Shown here: piece by piece, positions 1 to 5,070 of the stretch
Numbering within the stretch: the first letter of the stretch is position 1
How the letters are laid out: every line of letters starts with the position of its first letter
DNA from: Patescibacteria group bacterium
GTDB lineage: Bacteria; Patescibacteriota; Patescibacteriia; UBA9934
Direction: 5' to 3'
NCBI GenBank assembly: GCA_018818445.1
Contig: JAHISC010000044.1
Location: 1 to 6,912, forward strand
DNA length: 6,912 nucleotides
Program-made: the position numbers and the translations under genes
The notes under the pieces: model-generated
What the model was told of the DNA's origin: nothing
Databases searched by the model: none
The model's input: only the letters and a program-made list of their open reading frames with translations

Positions 1-543
1 CGGCGTTATCGATGTTCTTGATTGTGCTTCTTCCTGAAAAGCACTCTTGGGATCAATATGCAACTGTTGCTTAAAAATTTCATCTAGAGTTGAGATAATC
101 TTTTTTTCAATAAAATCTTGAGCAGCGTCCCAACCAAAGTCTAGATAAATGGAACCAATAATTGCCTCAATAGAGTTAGCTAAAATATAATTTCGAGCTT
201 TAGAATCGCTATCTTTTTGCTCACCTTTGGACAGATATAAATAATCTTCGATTTCCAAGGAACGAGCAACCTTAGCCAGGTTCTGACCATTAACCATTGC
301 AGCTCGCCAATTAGTTAATTCGCCTTCTGGATTGCTGTAATTTTTATACAAAAACTCGGTCACGACTAATTCTAAAACTGCATCACCTAAAAATTCAAGC
401 CGTTCGTTTTGATCTAGTGGAAAGCTAGCATGTTCGTTCAAGTAAGAACGGTGAACCATAGCCTGCTCTAAATGTCCGTCTTCTTTGAATTCAACACCAA
501 TTTTCTTGGCCAATTCCTTAATATTTTTTCGCATATTATTCAT
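1..543 (-). CDS. rnc: Ribonuclease III, N-terminal part (cut by window edge)
   Basis: This gene encodes the double-strand-specific endoribonuclease that processes rRNA precursors and structured mRNAs in the cytoplasm. Reading the minus strand gives 181 codons with no stop before base 1. The catalytic domain shows HRSYLNE (31-37), the signature NERLEFLGDAV (46-56) with metal-ligand candidates E47, E50 and D54, and LANSIEAIIG (121-130) with E126. The position that is Asp114 in the E. coli enzyme is Asn123 here, a replacement I believe is common in the family. DPKSAFQEEAQ (164-174) begins the double-stranded RNA-binding domain, most of which lies outside the window. I prefer the ATG at 543 to the in-frame ATG at 534, because a perfect AAGGAGG (556-562) lies 12 bases upstream of the first and 21 from the second. 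With this start the gene overlaps the end of nusB by 8 bases, suggesting co-transcription and translational coupling. Identity is very secure; the exact start is less so. Confidence 0.95.
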   Translation of the reverse strand, partial: MNNMRKNIKELAKKIGVEFKEDGHLEQAMVHRSYLNEHASFPLDQNERLEFLGDAVLELVVTEFLYKNYSNPEGELTNWRAAMVNGQNLAKVARSLEIEDYLYLSKGEQKDSDSKARNYILANSIEAIIGSIYLDFGWDAAQDFIEKKIISTLDEIFKQQLHIDPKSAFQEEAQSRTSITP

Positions 544-1012
544 TATTTTCTTTTTCCTCCTTTTTAACTGTAGTATCAATGGCTTTAGTTTCACCGCTGG
601 CGATCATGTCTTTAAAAACTGCTCCTAAAACTCCGTTTATGAACTTACCTGATGCTTCGCCTCCAAAAGTTTTACCTAACTCAATAGCTTCGTTGATAGC
701 AACCTTTGATGGAATAGAATCATCGAACCTTAACTCATAAACTCCTAAACGCAAAATATTTCTGTCAGTCGAAGTCATATCCTTAACTTTCCACTCAGGC
801 GCAAAGCGTTCCAGTAATTCATCAATTGCTTCTATCTTTTCTACTACACCCTCAACCTGTTTGACAACATAAGATTCATCATCAAAATTTGGTGCAAACT
901 CTTCTTTGATATGAGCAGCGATCTCCTCTATACTGGCATGTTCACGACCACGAAAGTCCCATTCAAAAATGCATTGCATGGCCATGGTTCTTGCTAAATG
1001 ACGATTCGACAT
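536..1012 (-). CDS. nusB: Transcription antitermination factor NusB
   Basis: NusB binds boxA RNA together with ribosomal protein S10 and helps RNA polymerase elongate through rRNA operons. From the ATG at 1012 the protein has 158 residues. It shows the typical opening NRHLARTMAMQ, then APEWKVKDM, DRNILRLGVYEL, and the most conserved block KVAINEAIELGKTFGGEASG followed by KFINGVLG. The C-terminus is a short charged tail rich in Lys and Glu. The reading frame stays open 10 codons further upstream (to 1042), but that extension would overlap the -10 element and the preceding terminator, and family homology begins at SNRHLAR, so 1012 is chosen. There is no Shine-Dalgarno site before this ATG; the start is preceded by an AT-rich leader. 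It overlaps rnc by 8 bases and lies downstream of rpmF, so the three form a ribosome-production cluster. Confidence 0.96.
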   Translation of the reverse strand: MSNRHLARTMAMQCIFEWDFRGREHASIEEIAAHIKEEFAPNFDDESYVVKQVEGVVEKIEAIDELLERFAPEWKVKDMTSTDRNILRLGVYELRFDDSIPSKVAINEAIELGKTFGGEASGKFINGVLGAVFKDMIASGETKAIDTTVKKEEKENNE

Positions 1013-1036
1013 AAAAATATTTGTTAACACAGTATA
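1010..1036 (-). promoter_or_regulatory. Extended -10 promoter of nusB-rnc
   Basis: On the minus strand the sequence reads TGTTATACT: a TATACT -10 element (1031-1036) with the TG of an extended -10 one base upstream. No good -35 element is seen, as expected for extended -10 promoters. The element lies in the T-rich tail of the rpmF terminator and is 18 bases before the nusB ATG, giving a predicted leader of about 10-12 bases without a Shine-Dalgarno site. Confidence 0.6.
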
Positions 1037-1040
1037 ACAC

Positions 1041-1066
1041 AAAAAGTCCGGAATACCGGACTTTTC
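1041..1066 (-). terminator. Intrinsic terminator of rpmF
   Basis: A perfect 10-base-pair stem (1042-1051 with 1056-1065, AAAAGTCCGG) closes a four-base loop. On the minus strand it is followed by a run of five T. It begins only a few bases after the rpmF stop codon. The plus-strand side also ends in four T, but no plus-strand gene points into it. Confidence 0.85.
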
Positions 1067-1068
1067 GC

Positions 1069-1335
1069 TTATTTCTTTGATTCTGCCTCTTCTGTCTGTT
1101 CTGGCTCCTTTTCTTTCTTTGACTTTTTAGACAATTTTTTGTCGATCACTTGCTCTGCTGAAGCAGAAGAGATAACTTTGCGATTCTTATAATAACCACA
1201 GGCCTTACAGGCACGATGTGGCAAAATTGGTGCCTCGCACTTGGCACAATTTGTTGTATCGGTCTTTTTGAGCGCCAAATGTGAGCGGCGACGTCGAACC
1301 TTTGATTTTGAGTTCTTAAATGCTGGTACTGACAT
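1069..1335 (-). CDS. rpmF: 50S ribosomal protein L32 with charged C-terminal tail
   Basis: This is a structural protein of the large ribosomal subunit. The start MSVPAFKNSKSKVRRRRSH matches the family's usual N-terminus, including the Arg-rich segment 14-17. It is followed by a zinc-ribbon pattern, C30-x2-C33 and C43-x2-C46, so this is a zinc-binding form. At 88 residues it is longer than the usual bacterial L32 of about 55-65. The extra part (from about residue 60) is a tail rich in Lys and Glu with no recognisable domain. The frame is open upstream to 1416, but that would run through the promoter and a GC-rich hairpin, so the ATG at 1335 is used. No Shine-Dalgarno site is visible; the -10 element is 18 bases from the ATG. 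An intrinsic terminator follows the stop codon almost immediately. Confidence 0.95.
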   Translation of the reverse strand: MSVPAFKNSKSKVRRRRSHLALKKTDTTNCAKCEAPILPHRACKACGYYKNRKVISSASAEQVIDKKLSKKSKKEKEPEQTEEAESKK

Positions 1336-1353
1336 AAAAATGATTACGGAAGG

Positions 1354-1382
1354 AGTGTATCGGAAAACGCAATTTTGGTCAA
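1354..1382 (-). promoter_or_regulatory. Sigma70-type promoter of rpmF
   Basis: On the minus strand TTGACC (1377-1382) and TACACT (1354-1359) are separated by exactly 17 bases, close to the housekeeping consensus. The -10 element is 18 bases before the rpmF ATG at 1335, so the predicted leader is about 10-12 bases and carries no Shine-Dalgarno site. Confidence 0.8.
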
Positions 1383-1391
1383 GAGATGGGA

Positions 1392-1426
1392 GACCGGCCC
1401 CGAGGCGTATTGCCAAGGGGCCGGTC
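1392..1426 (-). terminator. GC-rich hairpin after the small basic gene (possible terminator)
   Basis: A perfect 10-base-pair stem, GACCGGCCCC (1392-1401) with GGGGCCGGTC (1417-1426), encloses a second short stem GGC/GCC (1404-1406 with 1412-1414). It lies about 24 bases after the stop of the small basic gene and just before the rpmF -35 element. A T-run is missing on both strands, so it may be a weak terminator, an RNA stability element, or a protein or recombination site. The hairpin itself is certain; its role is not. Confidence 0.5.
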
Positions 1427-1429
1427 GAT

Positions 1430-1444
1430 GTACGTAATACGTAC
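1430..1444. repeat. Perfect 15-base palindrome with central A
   Basis: GTACGTA (1430-1436) and TACGTAC (1438-1444) are exact inverted copies around one central base. This may be a binding site for a dimeric protein or a simple hairpin. It lies between the GC-rich hairpin and the stop codon of the small basic gene. Confidence 0.6.
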
Positions 1445-1449
1445 CGGAG

Positions 1450-1719
1450 CTACAACCGACGAGCGAACTGGCTGTGCCGCGGTGGACGGTGCCGATGGCA
1501 GCCGGGTTTATGGTGCTTGGGAGTAATTTCCTCCTCTTTCTCCTTGTTGAGCTTCATGAAGCGCTTGCGGAGAGCCTTGCGGCTCTTCTTCTTCGACTTC
1601 TTCTTGAGCGGCTTCTTGATACCCGGCTGAGTGTCCTCATCCTCGAAGGTGAGGTCCGCAGATGCTGCCTTCTGCGGCATGATATCGCGTTGTTGCATGC
1701 CGTCCAGGGTGGTGACCAC
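1450..1719 (-). CDS. Small basic protein of unknown function (GTG start, GC-rich gene)
   Basis: I do not recognise this 89-residue protein. The chosen GTG (1719) has an AAGGAG Shine-Dalgarno site 7 bases upstream (1727-1732), and a TTGACG-17-TATCTT promoter lies further upstream. The N-terminal third is mixed, with an acidic patch FEDEDTQ. Residues from about 36 are dominated by Lys and Arg (KKKSKKKSRKALRKR). The end is rich in His and Arg with one Cys (HHKPGCHRHRPPRH), which might bind nucleic acid or metal; that is inference from composition only. By hand count the gene is about 57% G+C, and Lys is mostly AAG, unlike the flanking genes. This suggests recent acquisition, or possibly a sequence joined in from elsewhere. 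A GC-rich hairpin follows the stop codon. The opposite strand is also open, but it only encodes Leu-rich antisense of the Lys codons. I judge the gene likely real because promoter, ribosome site and start line up. Confidence 0.6.
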   Translation of the reverse strand: MVTTLDGMQQRDIMPQKAASADLTFEDEDTQPGIKKPLKKKSKKKSRKALRKRFMKLNKEKEEEITPKHHKPGCHRHRPPRHSQFARRL

Positions 1720-1726
1720 TACGACT

Positions 1727-1786
1727 CTCCTTATTGTGCGCGTACTTGCGCTAAAAAAAGATAACACGCGCATCAAGGAGCGTCAA
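1727..1786 (-). promoter_or_regulatory. Promoter and Shine-Dalgarno site of the small basic gene
   Basis: On the minus strand TTGACG (1781-1786) and TATCTT (1758-1763) are 17 bases apart. An AAGGAG ribosome site (1727-1732) follows, 7 bases before the GTG at 1719. The leader of roughly 30 bases contains an alternating GCGC-rich stretch (about 1738-1751) that forms a small inverted repeat and might serve as an operator. The ribosome site decides the GTG start. Confidence 0.65.
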
Positions 1787-1819
1787 GGCTGGCTTGGCAA
1801 AGATGATTGACTCAGGCAC

Positions 1820-1825
1820 TATACT
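1820..1825 (+). promoter_or_regulatory. -10 element of the SH3b repeat gene
   Basis: TATACT lies 18 bases before the ATG at 1844. A -35 element at the right distance is not evident; TTGGCA (1794-1799) is 20 bases away, which is too far for a good promoter. The spacing matches the rpmF and nusB promoters, which supports it. No Shine-Dalgarno site is present in the AT-rich leader. Confidence 0.5.
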
Positions 1826-1843
1826 AATATTAACTACAAATTT

Positions 1844-2605
1844 ATGAAAAATTTTTCAGTACTGCTACTTCTCATTTTACTGACGCCGATGATAGTGTCA
1901 CCAAAAATTGCTCATGCTGGTGATTGTTTTGAGGATCCGATTTACGATCGAACTTGGAGCGGTCAAATTACTACCGGTGCCTTTGTGCGCGACGTAGCCT
2001 GCATGGATGGATCTGTAGTCAAAACAACTTTGCCGGTAGGAACACAAATTAACATCACTGGCGAAACTGATGGCTGGTATAGAATTGAAACCTCTAGTGG
2101 TCTCACAGGTTGGGTTGGCCAATGGTTGATTGGTGTCACCGATACAAACAGCTACCAAACTTTCACTCAAACCCAGGCACAATCACAAACTCAGACTCAA
2201 ACACAAAACCAAATACAAGAACGTGTTCGTGGCTACATTCTTTTACAAGTCGAGGAACATGGCGAGGCCTGGTATGTTGACCCAATAAGTGACGCTCGAT
2301 ATTACATGAAAGATGGACCAACAGCTTATGAAATGATGCGAAAATTTGGCCTAGGAATCTCTAATGCCGATCTAGCTAAGTTGCAGGCCGGTGACGCTAC
2401 TTTACAAAACCGTTTGCGTGGTAGAATTCTTTTACAAGTTCAGGAACATGGCGAGGCCTACTATGTTCACCCAGAAACCGGTACACCACACTACATGGCC
2501 GATGGCGACGCAGCTTACAGTTTAATGCGCTTCTACAGTCTAGGAATTTCTAATGATGATTTGGAATCAGTGCCTTCCGAAGAATTTGAAGCATTGGATT
2601 ACTAA
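1844..2605 (+). CDS. Secreted SH3b protein with two EHGEA(W/Y)YV repeats
   Basis: This is a 253-residue exported protein. Residues 1-25 form a signal peptide: MKN, a Leu/Ile-rich core, then AHA before the likely cut at 25/26. Residues about 28-97 fit a bacterial SH3 (SH3b) domain, with GAFVRDVAC, LPVGTQINI, GWYRIET and GLTGWVGQW; such domains often bind cell-wall or surface ligands. C28 and C53 could form a disulfide. A Gln/Thr linker follows (106-125). Two copies of a repeat then occupy about 127-180 and 190-243, each running RGxILLQVxEHGEA(W/Y)YV, (Y/H)YM.DG..AY..MR, GLGISN or SLGISN, DL. I recall this repeat from many Patescibacteria surface proteins, where its function is unknown. It is the only plus-strand gene here, divergent from the small basic gene and convergent with the P-loop kinase. 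The ATG has no Shine-Dalgarno site but lies 18 bases after a TATACT element. A role in surface or wall binding is inferred. Confidence 0.92.
   Translation: MKNFSVLLLLILLTPMIVSPKIAHAGDCFEDPIYDRTWSGQITTGAFVRDVACMDGSVVKTTLPVGTQINITGETDGWYRIETSSGLTGWVGQWLIGVTDTNSYQTFTQTQAQSQTQTQTQNQIQERVRGYILLQVEEHGEAWYVDPISDARYYMKDGPTAYEMMRKFGLGISNADLAKLQAGDATLQNRLRGRILLQVQEHGEAYYVHPETGTPHYMADGDAAYSLMRFYSLGISNDDLESVPSEEFEALDY
2222..2572 (+). repeat. Tandem coding repeat (two copies, 189-base period)
   Basis: Copy one (about 2222-2383) and copy two (about 2411-2572) encode the two EHGEA(W/Y)YV units. The offset is exactly 63 codons. DNA identity is high in blocks, for example ATTCTTTTACAAGT and GGAACATGGCGAGGCCT occur unchanged in both, which points to an internal duplication or gene conversion that is not very old. 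Confidence 0.85.
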
Positions 2606-2611
2606 AAAAAT

Positions 2612-2650
2612 AAATCGGGTGTTGCCAAAAGGCTTCATCCGATTTTTTAT
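2612..2650. terminator. Bidirectional intrinsic terminator between convergent genes
   Basis: A 10-base-pair stem with one G-T pair (2612-2621 with 2636-2645) continues, after a two-base bulge on each side, into GCC/GGC around an AAAA loop. The plus strand ends in six T and the minus strand in ATTTATTTTTTT. It stops both the SH3b gene, which ends 6 bases before it, and the P-loop kinase gene on the other strand. Confidence 0.88.
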
Positions 2651-3177
2651 TACCCTATCTTTTCAATTATTTCTCCTGCCAGTTCTTCTACTGGACGATC
2701 GGTCACAATCTTCAAAGCATCAGGTGCGACACGTGCGTAATCAAATCGACACGACGGATGATCCTGACTACACAAACTGCGATCAACATCATGATGCGCT
2801 CGATGACGTGGCCTGTGTTGAATGCGTTTTGCACGCTCTTTCCAGTCAATATCACACATGATTGTTTTCACTTCTACCCCATATTGTTCTTGCCATGAAC
2901 AAAATCGCTCCCAGTCCTTTTCAAAATAGAACGGTGCCTCGAGAATAATATCAATCCCGCTCCTCACATGCTGTTCCGCTAAATGAAAAAGGAGTACAAG
3001 CGCGGCAAGACCATATTTTTTTGAATCTTCAAGATCATTTCCCGCAAAATGATCGTAGAGAATTTCTTTCATTTCGTCCTTATGAAACACGGCCATATTC
3101 AAACGCTGCGCCAGCTCTTTAGCCAACGTTGTTTTGCCGCTTCCGGGCAAGCCACAGACAATAATCAATTTCGACAT
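2650..3177 (-). CDS. P-loop kinase-like ATPase (AAA_33 / zeta-toxin-like fold)
   Basis: This 175-residue cytoplasmic protein starts with a beta strand and Walker A motif, LIIVCGLPGSGKTTLA, with G9, G14, K15 and T16 in place. HKDEMKE (32-38) holds the acidic residues that in this kinase group contact the substrate or act as base. DIILEAPF (76-83) fits the second core strand. RAKRIQHRPRHRAHHD (115-130), rich in Arg and His, matches the lid region that closes over the phosphates. Length and layout fit small kinases related to chloramphenicol phosphotransferase and zeta toxin. The substrate cannot be told from sequence, and no antitoxin gene is adjacent, so a toxin role is not supported. It stands alone: a TTGACT-17-TACGAT promoter sits just upstream, and a bidirectional terminator lies directly beyond its stop. 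The ATG is only 9 bases from the -10 element, implying a leaderless or nearly leaderless mRNA. Confidence 0.88.
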   Translation of the reverse strand: MSKLIIVCGLPGSGKTTLAKELAQRLNMAVFHKDEMKEILYDHFAGNDLEDSKKYGLAALVLLFHLAEQHVRSGIDIILEAPFYFEKDWERFCSWQEQYGVEVKTIMCDIDWKERAKRIQHRPRHRAHHDVDRSLCSQDHPSCRFDYARVAPDALKIVTDRPVEELAGEIIEKIG

Positions 3178-3186
3178 AACGGCAAA

Positions 3187-3213
3187 ATCGTATCACTCAA
3201 ATTCCGGAGAGTC
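3187..3213 (-). promoter_or_regulatory. Promoter of the P-loop kinase gene
   Basis: On the minus strand TTGACT begins in the T-run of the upstream terminator (3210-3215 region) and is followed after 17 bases by TACGAT (3187-3192). Only 9 bases separate TACGAT from the ATG at 3177, so the transcript would start at or within a few bases of the start codon. Confidence 0.5.
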
Positions 3214-3250
3214 AAAAACACCCGATCAGATTTACCAACCGGGTGCTTTT
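3214..3250 (-). terminator. Intrinsic terminator of the membrane-protein operon
   Basis: An 11-base-pair stem with one G-T pair (3214-3224 with 3240-3250) closes a 15-base loop. On the minus strand it ends in five T. It lies 5 bases after the stop codon of the KPVIYLYP protein gene and ends the two-gene unit before the P-loop kinase promoter. Confidence 0.85.
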
Positions 3251-3255
3251 AAAGT

Positions 3256-5070
3256 TTATTTCAGTACTCCGCCCCACTCTGTCACAGTAAAGCCATTTCT
3301 TTCAAAGTGCGGAATAGTCGGTAACGGATTTGCTTCGATCGAAGCGTTTAATTCATCAAAATCCATGAGCACACGTAGCACTGAGTCGGCCGGTTGCGAC
3401 AAAGTCATAGGAGCCAGCATATCCATCATCTGTGTTCCATGGAAACCAATTTTGTACCAAGGGGCATTTTGCATCCGTGGATACCAGAAGTCCATAAAGT
3501 CGACAGTCTCTTTGCTGGTAAATCCAAACTCATGCAATTTCTCCACCAAGAACTTTTCTACTGCCGGCTGCTCCACCACCCAGTAATACTCTGGAGCACT
3601 ATAGAGACCTCCTCGGCCTTCCCAGAAGAGATATGAATAGACCTCTCCGTCATCACGGTTAACCAGAGTACCATCAGGCGAAGCTGTTACTCGCCAACCG
3701 TTATTGTAGACCGGTTCCGTGTAAGTAAATCCACCGGCCGGTGCCAAACTGACGTCAATATCAGTAGTCGCCTCAGGGTACAGATAAATCACCGGTTTAC
3801 CGCACTCAGCCATAGGCATAATCGCACTATTAGTAAATTCAATCCATCGTCCCAAGCTGTCCTGATAGTAGAAAACTGGATGGATCAGAATAAAATCTGC
3901 CATGGTTTTGTCCTGTCCTGCCCAATACTGCCAATTGATAAAATCTTGCTGGTAATAGCCGCTCTCCCAATTAACCGGTTCGTAAATTGCTTTATGAACA
4001 TTGTTGCTGACGACATAATAACCAACTTCTTTCAATTCACCTATCTCAGACTTATCAACTACATCCAATAAACCGTTAATTCCACAACCACCAACTAAAG
4101 CTTTGGAATATTCCTCTCGATTGTATCCACCACTGTTCCAATAAATCGCCGGGGAAGCAAATGCACTACTAACCTCTGGCCAAAATGGAATTTTCAATTC
4201 GTAAACCATCATGCGCCCATCTTCACGTAAGGAGATAAAACCATCATTTAGATTGAACTGCTCTTTATCATCAACTAGTCTCAACACCCGACCATTTTCC
4301 AAAGTAGCTGTTGGCGCATAGTCAGTGTATGAGAACTCGTCAGGAAAATTATAACGCATGGTTACACCATGAAAGATATAATTTTGCCCACGGGTATCTT
4401 TAGCTGATAGCGATTGTTCAAACTCAGCAATCACTGCTCCAGCATCAAAACGAACATCAGTGCCCAAATCAGCTAATTGATTGCTCAAAACTTCTCGAGC
4501 CGACCTGTACCCAGACGCAATTCTTGAAAAACCGCTTTGCTCAGCATAACGATCCAAAATAACAGTTGGAACTTCTCCGGTTGGATCAGTTAAAGTGTAA
4601 ACTGTGGTATAAAATTCCCCCATGCCCATTTGAGTAAAATATTCTTCAGCCAGAGTAAAACCATCGTAAACACCGCCTTGTACTGTGCCTAATTTATAAG
4701 CCGTTGGTGTGGTAACTGAATCTGCCCAGTCAGGCAATGGCACTGCTAAAGCATCATCCAAAAGCCGTGTTGGATCAACTTCTACCTGATCCTTCAAAGC
4801 CAACCAGTCGATTTTCAAGGCTTGCTCGCCCACAGAAACGTCGAGCTCTACCGGCTCCTCTGTTTCCTCAACCAACTCGGTTGTCTCATCAGTCCCTTCA
4901 GTTGTTTCCTCGACTACCACTTCTTCTCTGGCTTGATTGGAAGCCAACCAAATACCCATCACAAAAGCAGTGGCGATTAAAAGTACGGCGACCGGAATGC
5001 CTATCCAAAGAAGCCATTTATTTTTTGATGCTCCTGACGACACAGGATTTTCCTGACTCTCATTTTTCAT
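3256..5070 (-). CDS. Single-pass membrane protein with KPVIYLYP domain, function unknown
   Basis: This 604-residue protein has a short polar N-terminus, one membrane helix (about 19-43, WLLWIGIPVAVLLIATAF), and an acidic Glu/Thr linker (about 49-76). A large domain of roughly 500 residues follows, predicted to lie outside the membrane. The middle part (about 80-420) matches no family I can name. From residue 423 it reads CGKPVIYLYPE, later GWRVTASPDG, YSYLFWEG, then a segment rich in aromatic residues ending in WYKIGFHG (538-545) and an aspartate-rich stretch. I remember KPVIYLYP proteins as uncharacterised proteins of Patescibacteria and a few other groups, with no assigned reaction. The start ATG lies inside the end of the Memo/CapA gene (11-base overlap, ATG before TGA), with no clear Shine-Dalgarno site, so translation is probably coupled to that gene. 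An intrinsic terminator follows the stop codon. Existence of the gene is very likely; its function is unknown. Confidence 0.9.
   Translation of the reverse strand: MKNESQENPVSSGASKNKWLLWIGIPVAVLLIATAFVMGIWLASNQAREEVVVEETTEGTDETTELVEETEEPVELDVSVGEQALKIDWLALKDQVEVDPTRLLDDALAVPLPDWADSVTTPTAYKLGTVQGGVYDGFTLAEEYFTQMGMGEFYTTVYTLTDPTGEVPTVILDRYAEQSGFSRIASGYRSAREVLSNQLADLGTDVRFDAGAVIAEFEQSLSAKDTRGQNYIFHGVTMRYNFPDEFSYTDYAPTATLENGRVLRLVDDKEQFNLNDGFISLREDGRMMVYELKIPFWPEVSSAFASPAIYWNSGGYNREEYSKALVGGCGINGLLDVVDKSEIGELKEVGYYVVSNNVHKAIYEPVNWESGYYQQDFINWQYWAGQDKTMADFILIHPVFYYQDSLGRWIEFTNSAIMPMAECGKPVIYLYPEATTDIDVSLAPAGGFTYTEPVYNNGWRVTASPDGTLVNRDDGEVYSYLFWEGRGGLYSAPEYYWVVEQPAVEKFLVEKLHEFGFTSKETVDFMDFWYPRMQNAPWYKIGFHGTQMMDMLAPMTLSQPADSVLRVLMDFDELNASIEANPLPTIPHFERNGFTVTEWGGVLK

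Noticed and set aside
1336..1416. Upstream extension of rpmF
   Set aside because: It would include the promoter and part of the GC-rich hairpin, and L32 proteins begin at the MSVPAFK-like motif.
1392..1444. Integron attC site or CRISPR repeat
   Set aside because: No attC-type core sites (GTTRRRY/RYYYAAC) are seen at the stem ends and there is only one copy with no spacers.
1241..1630. Plus-strand open frame across the rpmF start and the GC-rich island
   Set aside because: It runs antisense through rpmF and through two hairpins, with Arg-rich composition typical of antisense frames.
1474..1764. Plus-strand open frame encoding a Leu-rich protein
   Set aside because: It is the antisense of the Lys/Glu-rich minus-strand gene, which turns AAG and GAG codons into Leu and Phe. 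It has no promoter or ribosome site, while the minus strand has both at the right place.
2161..2218. Short tandem DNA repeat in the Gln/Thr linker as a phase-variable tract
   Set aside because: The unit is irregular (codons vary between copies) and changes in multiples of six bases would not shift the frame, so phase switching is unlikely.
2553..2861. Plus-strand open frame overlapping the end of the SH3b gene and the P-loop gene
   Set aside because: It crosses a strong bidirectional terminator and is antisense to a kinase with intact motifs.
2650..3177. Zeta-type toxin of a toxin-antitoxin pair
   Set aside because: No small antitoxin gene is next to it; the neighbours are a convergent secreted protein and a separate membrane operon.
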